Shown in pieces: positions 51,750-58,861 of a stretch of 64,000 nt of DNA. How positions within the stretch are numbered: position 1 is the stretch's first letter; each line of letters starts with the position of its first letter. A program made the position numbers and the translations under genes. The stretch is taken from assembly GCA_051252455.1 (NCBI GenBank), contig JBPOFM010000005.1:1-64000 (forward strand), in the 5' to 3' direction. The DNA comes from JBPOFM01 sp051252455 (GTDB taxonomy: Bacteria > Bacteroidota > Bacteroidia > Flavobacteriales > Flavobacteriaceae). Below the pieces are notes generated by a model, which saw nothing but the letters and a program-made list of their open reading frames with translations, did no database searches and was not told where the DNA came from.

Positions 51750-52313
51750 TTAATTTTTCATTTCTGCTTCAGAAAGTATAAAAGGATAGGCTTTTTTAAC
51801 GGATCTTAAATCGGCTTCATCTAACTCTTTCGAAGTCTTATTAAGTGTGTTTTGAGCGTATTTTTCCCGAAGTTCGTAATAGGATTGGGTTAATAAATCC
51901 TGAACTGCCACATACATTTCATAGCTGGTTTCTCTTTCACTTGATAATGAAATGATGGCTTCCGATGGATTATCTGATGATTGTGGATTTTTCAAACCAT
52001 CACAGTAGTTGCAGCTCTGATCACCATTGTTGTCTAGAAAATCAATCGCAGTTTGTTTCAAATCCTTAACAGAAATAACTTTGTCTTCAACAAACAATTC
52101 ATCGTTGCTATTAATGGAAATTCTCAAAATATTTCTTTCAGGAGTCGCCTGATTACAATTGGTGCCAGGTGGACAAATGTCTGGAAGTTTTCTGTTGATG
52201 CCTTTATCGGCCGAGATTGTGGTAGTTACCAAAAAGAAAATCAATAATAAAAAGGCAATGTCAGCCATAGAACCAGCATTGACAGTAGGCGCGGAGTGTC
52301 TTGAATTTTTCAT
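51750..52313 (-). CDS. exbD: ExbD/TolR-family biopolymer transport protein
   Basis: 187 aa. After a short basic N-terminus there is one membrane helix (about residues 17-36) opened by GSMADIAFLLLIFFLV, whose Asp is the proton-conducting residue of ExbD. The periplasmic part holds ISINSNDELFVEDKVISVKDLK as in ExbD. Unusual features are four cysteines in two loops (ICPPGTNC and SCNYCDG). There is no ExbB, TonB or second ExbD adjacent, so it is an orphan relative of the TonB energising complex. Confidence 0.85.
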   Translation of the reverse strand: MKNSRHSAPTVNAGSMADIAFLLLIFFLVTTTISADKGINRKLPDICPPGTNCNQATPERNILRISINSNDELFVEDKVISVKDLKQTAIDFLDNNGDQSCNYCDGLKNPQSSDNPSEAIISLSSERETSYEMYVAVQDLLTQSYYELREKYAQNTLNKTSKELDEADLRSVKKAYPFILSEAEMKN

Positions 52314-52366
52314 AGAATGAAGTTTTTAAATTTGTTAAAGAAATCACAAATACGATGCCAATTTTT

Positions 52367-52398
52367 AAAAAAAAACCGGCAAGTGATTAGCTTGCCAG
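52367..52398 (-). terminator. Rho-independent terminator for the micro-ORF transcript
   Basis: On the minus strand CTGGCAAG / CTTGCCGG pair over 8 bp with a 7-nt loop, followed by nine T. It lies 24 nt after the stop of the second micro-ORF and 54 nt before the ExbD start, so the micro-ORFs form their own unit. Confidence 0.85.
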
Positions 52399-52421
52399 TT
52401 ATTGATTAAAATTGATTGATG

Positions 52422-52493
52422 TTAAGATTTGAATGTTTCCAAGTCGTCGTAAAGTCCGTTAGAGTCGTGAATAATTTTTGATAGAGCTTTCAT
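52422..52493 (-). CDS. Micro-ORF 2 (23 aa)
   Basis: ATG at 52493, stop at 52422; the peptide begins MKALSKIIHDSNGLYDD and ends FKS. It is preceded by a CATCAATCAA leader about 25 nt upstream of the ATG, the same spacing and sequence as for micro-ORF 1. It is followed by a third copy of CATCAATCAA and then the terminator. Amphipathic, acidic at the C-terminus. No homologue known to me; could be a small regulatory peptide or a leader peptide. Confidence 0.45.
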   Translation of the reverse strand: MKALSKIIHDSNGLYDDLETFKS

Positions 52494-52532
52494 TTTGAGT
52501 TAAATTTTTTGATTGATGATTTTTAAAACATG

Positions 52533-52622
52533 TTATCTAATATAACGTCTTTTACTGTTCCATGTTTCACTTTTCGTATTGTGAAATGTTCCTGTCAATT
52601 TGTTGCTGTCTAAAGTTCTCAT
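52533..52622 (-). CDS. Micro-ORF 1 (29 aa)
   Basis: ATG at 52622, stop TAA at 52533; it begins MRTLDSNKLTGTFHN and ends in a strongly basic KRRYIR. The leader CATCAATCAATT sits about 25 nt upstream of the ATG. Micro-ORF 2 follows after 39 nt. Upstream, at 52693-52711, is the palindrome TACTTTG-N5-CAAAGTA. Short length means that coding status is unproven, but the shared leader and terminator support it. Confidence 0.45.
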   Translation of the reverse strand: MRTLDSNKLTGTFHNTKSETWNSKRRYIR

Positions 52623-52692
52623 AATTTCTAAATTTTAATTGATTGATGTTTGTTTATATTAGAAAGACGACGCAATAAATGTTTTGTTACAG

Positions 52693-52711
52693 TACTTTGC
52701 ATAACAAAGTA
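52693..52711. promoter_or_regulatory. Operator-like 19-bp palindrome
   Basis: TACTTTG (52693-52699), 5-nt spacer, CAAAGTA (52705-52711): perfect 7-bp arms, about 71 nt upstream of micro-ORF 1. It fits the binding site of a dimeric regulator or a small hairpin. The rest of 52494-52903 holds the leaders and a promoter for the helicase on the plus strand. Confidence 0.5.
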
Positions 52712-52866
52712 GTGATTTAACATATTTTAACATTTACAGCTAATTGAGGACCGCTCAAAGAGTAGTCTTCAAATCAAATCGTCATTAGAGAACACACCAT
52801 TTAGACTCTAATTTTGTATTTATAAAATCTTTTCAACAATAAAACCCAATAACCTTTATAAAGTCT

Positions 52867-52874
52867 TAATTTTG
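52867..52874 (+). promoter_or_regulatory. -7 promoter element for the helicase gene
   Basis: TAATTTTG matches TAnnTTTG, 29 nt before the ATG at 52904. Confidence 0.5.
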
Positions 52875-52903
52875 TACGAATTTTTTTTGAAGAAGCTACA
52901 TGT

Positions 52904-54418
52904 ATGTCTGAAAGTATAGAAATAGTAAAACAACCAACCACAAAGAAAAATCTTTACGATTATCAGTTAGCTGATCTCAATCGTATTTTTGAAGTTTTTG
53001 ACAACTCTGCGGATAACTATAATTTGTTGTATCAGTTACCAACAGGAGGAGGGAAGACCGTTATTTTTTCTGAAATTGTACGTCGCTACATTCAGAATCA
53101 CAATAAGAAAGTTGTCATTTTGACCCACCGCATTGAATTGTGTAAGCAAACCTCAAAAATGCTATCGGGTTTTGACGTCAAAAACAAAATCATCAATAGT
53201 AAAGTTAAGGAATTACCAGATCAAGATCAATACAAGTGTTTTGTGGCTATGGTCGAAACCTTAAACAATCGATTGAATGATAAGAAATTAAAATTGGAAG
53301 ATGTTGGTTTGGTCATTATTGATGAGGCACATTACAATTCGTTCCGAAAACTCTTTAAATTTTTCGACAAATGTCTGATCCTTGGTGTGACTGCAACTCC
53401 TTTGAGCAGTAACATCAAATTACCAATGAATGACAATTATGACAAATTGATCGTTGGTGATGGCATATCGACCTTAATTAAAAATGGATTTTTGGCAGAA
53501 GCCGAATTATATAATTTTGATGTTGAGTTGAATACGCTCAAAATTGGTATCAATGGCGATTATACAGTAAAATCTTCAGAGGCCTTATATACAAATTCGC
53601 ATATGTTAAGCAAATTAATGTTTGCTTACGAAGAAATGTCGAAAGGAAAGAAGACCTTGATTTTCAATAACGGAATCAATACGTCAAAAGAAGTTTATTA
53701 TACTTTCAAAAGAGCTGGCTATAACGTAAGACATCTAGATAATACCAATAGTAAACAAGAACGAAAAGAAATTCTAAAATGGTTTAAAAACACGCCAGAC
53801 GGTATTTTAACTTCCGTGAGTATATTGACAACAGGTTTTGATGAGCCAACGGTAGAATCAGTGATTTTAAACCGTGCGACACGATCCTTGACCTTATATT
53901 TTCAGATGATTGGGCGTGGCTCGCGTATTTTGGAAGATAAAACAAAATTTCAAGTACTGGATTTGGGTAATAATGTCGTGCGTTTTGGACCTTGGAATCA
54001 ACCAGTAGATTGGCACCACATTTTTAAGTATCCAGATATGTACCTCGATAATCTTCGAAACGATGAAGATATTGAGCGAGATTTTGTGTATGTCATGCCA
54101 GATTCACTCCGTAAAAAGTTTAAAAAATCTGAAGATATCGATTATGATATCAAGAAAGAATACGAAAATGCTATCAATCAAGGCTTAAAATCTTTTACAG
54201 CGATCGAACGCTCTATAGAACAACATTCTCAACTTTGTATTGACAATAGCGAGACAATTCAAGAGGCAAGAGCGATGACAAAATTGTTATATGATGATAT
54301 TGGATATCGTATCAAACAATATTGTTATTGTATTATGAACAGCACCAACAATTATAAAGATTGGTTAATGGACGAATATATACGTCGCTTGCGATTGAGT
54401 TTCAACGGAAAGTTTTAA
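52904..54418 (+). CDS. Superfamily 2 DEAD/DEAH-box helicase
   Basis: 504 aa, cytoplasmic. Motif I is PTGGGKT (about residues 46-52), motif Ia VVILTHRIEL, motif II DEAH (140-143), motif III VTATP, motif V near LTTGFDEP and motif VI QMIGRGSR (about 344). The layout matches type III restriction-like or RecQ/UvrB-like SF2 helicases, but there is no nuclease or methylase next door, so it is a standalone enzyme on DNA or RNA. A secreted protein gene follows 101 nt downstream. Confidence 0.9.
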   Translation: MSESIEIVKQPTTKKNLYDYQLADLNRIFEVFDNSADNYNLLYQLPTGGGKTVIFSEIVRRYIQNHNKKVVILTHRIELCKQTSKMLSGFDVKNKIINSKVKELPDQDQYKCFVAMVETLNNRLNDKKLKLEDVGLVIIDEAHYNSFRKLFKFFDKCLILGVTATPLSSNIKLPMNDNYDKLIVGDGISTLIKNGFLAEAELYNFDVELNTLKIGINGDYTVKSSEALYTNSHMLSKLMFAYEEMSKGKKTLIFNNGINTSKEVYYTFKRAGYNVRHLDNTNSKQERKEILKWFKNTPDGILTSVSILTTGFDEPTVESVILNRATRSLTLYFQMIGRGSRILEDKTKFQVLDLGNNVVRFGPWNQPVDWHHIFKYPDMYLDNLRNDEDIERDFVYVMPDSLRKKFKKSEDIDYDIKKEYENAINQGLKSFTAIERSIEQHSQLCIDNSETIQEARAMTKLLYDDIGYRIKQYCYCIMNSTNNYKDWLMDEYIRRLRLSFNGKF

Positions 54419-54519
54419 CATTTCCTTTCAAATTTTAATGGCAAATATTCGTTAGTTTCGAGATTAGGAATAGTTTTTGCATTCACATTCCTAATTAATG
54501 ACAAATGTCTAGCGCTCAT

Positions 54520-55221
54520 ATGAAATTAAAATTTCTCATAGGATTATTTTTAATGACAGTATTACAAATGGCTGCTCAAGAGACTACAACAGGTAAATCC
54601 ATTCCGATTCCTGCCGTAGAAACAGAGGAAGAAAAGAAAGACTCATCTGTGACGCCTATCTTGATAATGCCCGAAAACAAACCCAGTCTTACAACAAAGA
54701 AAGAGGATAATTTAAGTGGCATTCCTGTAAAAAATAGAGTGACAATGAAACCTACGGAAAAGGAATTTTCCATGATGGAAAAGAGTGACCTTATTGATCC
54801 AGGAAAAATGTTTGAAGAAAAATGGGCGAACGAGAAACGTAAAAAACAACTCGAAATTTACGATGATATTCCACCAGAATTATTGGGCGATCAATTCTTG
54901 GGTGATTTTAAAACCAAAAGTGGCGTGGTCAACGTCATATGTCGCGATTTTGGTGAACAAGATGGCGATTTGATAAAAGTGCTGCTTAACGATGAAGTTA
55001 TCGTCGCGCAATTGGTGCTAACCAATGGCTATAAGTCTTTCAACATTCCATTAGTTGATGGTATCAACAAAATCGATTTTTTTGCCATCAACCAAGGTTC
55101 TTTAGGTTTCAATACAGCAGAGTTTAAACTATATGACGACAAAGAAACCCAAATATCCGAAAACAAATGGTTTCTTGCGACTTCTAAAAAAGCCTCATTA
55201 GTTATTCTTAAAGAAGAATAG
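54520..55221 (+). CDS. Secreted protein of unknown function
   Basis: 233 aa from the ATG at 54520 (an upstream ATG at 54505 adds 5 residues). The signal peptide ends QMAAQE. A Lys/Glu/Thr-rich linker (about residues 20-100) is followed by a C-terminal beta domain: VVNVICRDFGEQDGDLIKV and LLNDEVIVAQLVLTNGYK, then DGINKIDFFAINQGSLGFN. The GD-G pattern resembles small beta-sandwich modules. Exported; function unknown. It is convergent with the HMA-like gene, with 2 nt between the ends. Confidence 0.65.
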   Translation: MKLKFLIGLFLMTVLQMAAQETTTGKSIPIPAVETEEEKKDSSVTPILIMPENKPSLTTKKEDNLSGIPVKNRVTMKPTEKEFSMMEKSDLIDPGKMFEEKWANEKRKKQLEIYDDIPPELLGDQFLGDFKTKSGVVNVICRDFGEQDGDLIKVLLNDEVIVAQLVLTNGYKSFNIPLVDGINKIDFFAINQGSLGFNTAEFKLYDDKETQISENKWFLATSKKASLVILKEE

Positions 55222-55223
55222 GT

Positions 55224-55490
55224 TTAAGCTAAAGGAAAAAACAATCCTGTTGGCACTGCATGCAAATCAAGCAATTTAATCTTATTTTCGATTTCATGTA
55301 CGTTGACAACTTTATTCGTGTGTACGACAAATACAGTAGGTGTACTTCCATTTTCAAAGACAACGTCCTTGACACCTTCCAGTGTCATTAAGGCGTCCTC
55401 AATTTGTTTGAATTCTTCCGGGTTTTTAGCATCTGTAGTAAATTTTTTGCCATAGTTACCTGGTATTACATTTTCTGATATAAAGCTCAT
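55224..55490 (-). CDS. HMA-like small protein without the metal-binding CxxC
   Basis: 88 aa, soluble. The beta-alpha-beta pattern ALMTLEGVKDVVFENGSTPTVFVVHTNKV resembles the heavy-metal-associated fold, but the metal-binding CxxC is absent; the sequence has no Cys at all. It may bind another partner. It is transcribed on the minus strand just before a four-helix membrane protein, possibly as one unit in the order membrane protein then HMA-like. Confidence 0.6.
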   Translation of the reverse strand: MSFISENVIPGNYGKKFTTDAKNPEEFKQIEDALMTLEGVKDVVFENGSTPTVFVVHTNKVVNVHEIENKIKLLDLHAVPTGLFFPLA

Positions 55491-55548
55491 ATTCTAATTT
55501 TGTTTAATCTATATTAAAATTAAATAATTAATTGGAATTCGCCTAATA

Positions 55549-56091
55549 TTACTGTTCACTTTGTTCTTCGTTTTTGTCTTTATAGATTAGTGGGTGATCC
55601 ATTTCACCTAGACCAACTATCTTAATAATATTAACCACAGCATTATAAAGCATGATTACAACGCTGATTAATGCGCCACTTAAGAGAGAGGACATTCCTA
55701 ACGTAATAAAATATATGGTTGCATACCAGGAGCTTGGTACATCTTCCGCTTCTGTTATTGGTAAATTGAATAATTGAAAGCAAATCATAGCGACAATAAA
55801 TACAGTCGTATCAATTCTCGCAATTCTTAATACTTGAGTGTAATGATCATCTTTTAATTTAGATTTTGAACCGGAGCTAACACTTAAAAGAGTCAGCAAT
55901 AAAGCCAAAATGGTGGCAGAGGCCAAAACCACCGTGTTACATAAGGTATTAATTCCCGGTAAAGAAGTTTTAATCAACACCTTTGCTTCATAACCACTTA
56001 AATTACCTAGAATAAAAGCACCAAGTCCAGTGATTAAAGCAGCAATAATTCCTCCATAAAGCGCGCGTTGGTTATATTTTGTGAGTTTCAT
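55549..56091 (-). CDS. Four-helix membrane protein, unknown function
   Basis: 180 aa with four hydrophobic segments (about residues 12-32, 50-70, 92-112 and 125-150) and a hydrophilic C-terminal tail (MDHPLIYKDKNEE). There is no recognisable motif. The gene lies between the HMA-like protein downstream and the divergent NADH dehydrogenase gene upstream. Confidence 0.65.
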   Translation of the reverse strand: MKLTKYNQRALYGGIIAALITGLGAFILGNLSGYEAKVLIKTSLPGINTLCNTVVLASATILALLLTLLSVSSGSKSKLKDDHYTQVLRIARIDTTVFIVAMICFQLFNLPITEAEDVPSSWYATIYFITLGMSSLLSGALISVVIMLYNAVVNIIKIVGLGEMDHPLIYKDKNEEQSEQ

Positions 56092-56197
56092 AAGATGTCT
56101 TTTGATATTGGTAATATAAACATTCTGAATTCAACAGCAAAGGTATCATTTCAAAACAAATACACTTTCATTTATATTAGGTTTGAGTTGCCTTTTG

Positions 56198-56205
56198 TAT
56201 CTTTG
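56198..56205 (+). promoter_or_regulatory. -7 promoter element for ndh
   Basis: TATCTTTG matches TAnnTTTG, 44 nt before the ATG at 56250. Confidence 0.5.
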
Positions 56206-56249
56206 TAATGGTTCGAAATCTTTGAGCTAAATTATAAATTATCTACTAC

Positions 56250-57518
56250 ATGGAGCAGCCTGTTCATCCCAAAATTGTCATTATCGGTGCTGGTTTTGGT
56301 GGTATTACGATTGCAAAATCACTCAAAAACAAACCTGTAGAAGTCCTGTTGATAGATCAACATAACTATCATAATTTCCAACCCTTAATGTATCAAATTG
56401 CAACTGGAGGATTGGAACCCGATAGTATTGCCTATCCTGTAAGACGTATTTTTCGAAATCAGGATAATTTTAGCTTCCGCATGGCGAAAGTTGAAACTTT
56501 AAATGCCGAAACACAATCTTTACACACGTCTATCGGAGATATTCATTATGATTATTTGGTGATCGCAACTGGCAGTACCAATAATTTTTTCAATTTCGAA
56601 CCTGTAAAAAACAAACTACTTACTCTTAAATCGGTTCCTGACGCGCTCAATATGCGCAGTTACATCTATCAAAATCTTGAAAAAGCCTTATCAAAACAAG
56701 ATGGTGAATCTATTGTACCCTTAATGAATGTCGCCATTGTAGGAGGTGGACCTGCTGGAATTGAATTGGCTGGAGCGCTGTCTGAAATGAAACATTACGT
56801 TTTGCCAAAAGATTTCCCAGATTTAGATTTTCAGAAAATGCAGATTCATCTCTATGAGATGGCACCTAAATTATTGTCTGCAATGTCTAGTCAAGCTTCG
56901 GAAAAAACATTCTTATATTTAGAAAAATTAGGTGTGAAAGTATTTCTTAATGCGAAGGTTGAAGATTACGATGGAAAAATATTGAAGATTGCAGAAGGAG
57001 AGGCATTTGAAACCGATACTGTCATTTGGACAGCAGGAGTGAAGGCGGCTGGGATTGCTGGAATTCCAGAAGCTTCAATTATTGGAGGAGGACGAATTTT
57101 AGTGGATGAGTTTAATGCCGTTAAAAACACAAAGAACATTTTTGCCATAGGAGATGTTGCCGCTTGCGTCACAGAAGAAAATCCCAAAGGGCTTGCCATG
57201 TTAGCACCTGTTGCTCAACAACAGGCTAAAACTCTTACGAGTAATCTGATAAAATCAATACAAAACAAGCCCATGAAGCCATTTTCATACTTCAATAAAG
57301 GTGTTATGGCGACTATAGGACGGAATAAAGCAGTCGTTGACTTGCCTGGCTGGAAGTTTCAAGGCACGTTCGCATGGCTGGTATGGATGTTTATTCATAT
57401 TATGTCGCTCGTCGGATTCCGAAATAAAGTAGGCGCATTTTTAGATTGGATGGCTAATTATTTCACTTACGATAAGCCTTTGGGACTGATTATTAGACCT
57501 TATAAACGGGAATCATAA
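56250..57518 (+). CDS. ndh: Type II NADH:quinone oxidoreductase
   Basis: 422 aa. Two Rossmann motifs bind FAD (IIGAGFGGITIAKSL, residues 11-25) and NADH (VAIVGGGPAGIELAGALSEM near 162). The FAIGDVAAC near 296 is the FAD-binding strand and GLAMLAPVAQQQ is near the C-terminus. A C-terminal hydrophobic/amphipathic region (WLVWMFIHIMSLVGF, about 375) anchors it to the membrane. It passes electrons from NADH to menaquinone without pumping protons. Confidence 0.93.
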   Translation: MEQPVHPKIVIIGAGFGGITIAKSLKNKPVEVLLIDQHNYHNFQPLMYQIATGGLEPDSIAYPVRRIFRNQDNFSFRMAKVETLNAETQSLHTSIGDIHYDYLVIATGSTNNFFNFEPVKNKLLTLKSVPDALNMRSYIYQNLEKALSKQDGESIVPLMNVAIVGGGPAGIELAGALSEMKHYVLPKDFPDLDFQKMQIHLYEMAPKLLSAMSSQASEKTFLYLEKLGVKVFLNAKVEDYDGKILKIAEGEAFETDTVIWTAGVKAAGIAGIPEASIIGGGRILVDEFNAVKNTKNIFAIGDVAACVTEENPKGLAMLAPVAQQQAKTLTSNLIKSIQNKPMKPFSYFNKGVMATIGRNKAVVDLPGWKFQGTFAWLVWMFIHIMSLVGFRNKVGAFLDWMANYFTYDKPLGLIIRPYKRES

Positions 57519-57663
57519 ATTTTTCACCACTTCCCTAAATAAATTGCCCATTTTACTTGTAAGAAAATGAGATATTTAGAGACTAATATTTTAAAAGTTA
57601 AACTTTTTATGATTTGTGGTAATAAATGCGATTCGTTTCATATGAAAATACATTTCTATCGCT

Positions 57664-57671
57664 TATCTTTG
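57664..57671 (+). promoter_or_regulatory. -7 promoter element for the cold-shock gene
   Basis: TATCTTTG matches TAnnTTTG, 79 nt before the ATG at 57743, predicting a 5' leader of about 65 nt that is A-rich. Confidence 0.45.
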
Positions 57672-57742
57672 AGGGAATTGGAAATAAACCGTTAATTCCG
57701 TATATTAATAACATAAAACAAAATAAACACTTTAAGTAAAGA

Positions 57743-58189
57743 ATGGCAAAGTCGCAACAGACCTACAGTAAAATTGAAAAAGAAAAAGCTCGTGCTAAAA
57801 AGCGTGAGGAGAAACAAAAGAAAAAAGACGCGCGTAAAGCAGAAGGCGGAGGCGGAGGAATTCCGATGGCGTATGTAGATGCTTATGGCAATTTACATGA
57901 CTCACCAATCGACCCGGCAGACAAAAAGATTGCGGTAGATGCAGAAGACATCGTATTGGGTGTTCCTAAAAAAGAGGAAGGCGAAGAAGAAGATCCAGTA
58001 AGAAGAGGAAAAGTATCTTTTTATGATAGCTCTAAAGGCTTTGGATTCATTATCGATGCAGAAAACAATGAAAAATACTTCTGTCACGTCAGTGGATTAT
58101 TAGACGATATCATGGAAAATGATAAAGTCGAATACGAATTGGAACGTGGTATGAAAGGAATGAATGCTGTAAAAGTAAAGAAAGTATAG
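57743..58189 (+). CDS. Cold-shock-domain protein with basic N-terminal extension
   Basis: 148 aa. Residues 1-40 are strongly basic and low-complexity (KEKARAKKREEKQKKKDARK); 41-80 carry GGGGG and a short linker. The C-terminal cold-shock domain (about residues 86-147) has RGKVSFYDSSKGFGFI (RNP1-like) and KYFCHVSG (RNP2-like). The domain binds single-stranded RNA/DNA. The extension is common in Bacteroidota and may add RNA affinity. It ends at a clear terminator (58221-58272). Confidence 0.92.
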   Translation: MAKSQQTYSKIEKEKARAKKREEKQKKKDARKAEGGGGGIPMAYVDAYGNLHDSPIDPADKKIAVDAEDIVLGVPKKEEGEEEDPVRRGKVSFYDSSKGFGFIIDAENNEKYFCHVSGLLDDIMENDKVEYELERGMKGMNAVKVKKV

Positions 58190-58220
58190 TCTTTCAGTAA
58201 GAACAGCTTTATAGATATTT

Positions 58221-58272
58221 AGACAGATTTACAGGTAATAGTTTAGACTATTAATGAGAATCTGTCTTTTTT
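58221..58272 (+). terminator. Rho-independent terminator after the cold-shock gene
   Basis: Stem AGACAGATT (58221-58229) / AATCTGTCT (58259-58267), 9 bp, followed by T5-6. The loop is long (29 nt). Confidence 0.65.
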
Positions 58273-58861
58273 ATTTAAAAAACGAATCAACTTCGATAAC
58301 TTCTAATGGTTGCATCGTGTCTAAATGATTGTTACCTACGCGCACTCGAACTAATCTTAAAGTAGGAAAACCAACGGCAGAGGTCATTTTTCGAACTTGC
58401 CTAAATTTTCCTTCTGTAATGATGATGGAAACCCAAGAGGTTTCACCATGTCTGCTATTGCGAATTCTTTTGGCGCGTTCTGGTAAATTTGGACTTTCAA
58501 TTCTTTTTGCGAGACACGGCTTTGTGTGATAGGTTGTTCCTTCAATACTTATTTCAACACCTTGCTGCAGGTGTAAAAGTGCCGATTCCGAGATAATTCC
58601 ATCCACCTGTGCATAATATTCTTTCTCAACATGTTTGGCACTAACATCGAAACTTACCTGTCCATCTGTTGTTAAGAGTAGTAAACCTTCAGAATCCTTA
58701 TCGAGTCGACCAATTGCCATGATACCTTTTGGAAACTCAAATAGTTCTCCTAAAAATTTACTATTTCTTTGATGCTTTGCATTACTTTCAAATTGACTTA
58801 AATAGCCATAAGGTTTATACAGTTTAAAATGACTATGAACTTTCACTTTACACAGATTCAT
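58271..58861 (-). CDS. Pseudouridine synthase, RsuA/RluE-like
   Basis: 196 aa, cytoplasmic. The catalytic motif GRLDKDSEGLLLL near residue 51 contains the essential Asp. KLYKPYGYLSQFE at the start and EGKFRQVRKMTSAVGFPTLRLVRVRVG near 150 mark the RsuA/RluB/E/F group. It isomerises a uridine in rRNA; the S4 domain seen in some members is missing, as in RluE. Its start overlaps topB by 14 nt, so the two are co-transcribed. Confidence 0.9.
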   Translation of the reverse strand: MNLCKVKVHSHFKLYKPYGYLSQFESNAKHQRNSKFLGELFEFPKGIMAIGRLDKDSEGLLLLTTDGQVSFDVSAKHVEKEYYAQVDGIISESALLHLQQGVEISIEGTTYHTKPCLAKRIESPNLPERAKRIRNSRHGETSWVSIIITEGKFRQVRKMTSAVGFPTLRLVRVRVGNNHLDTMQPLEVIEVDSFFK

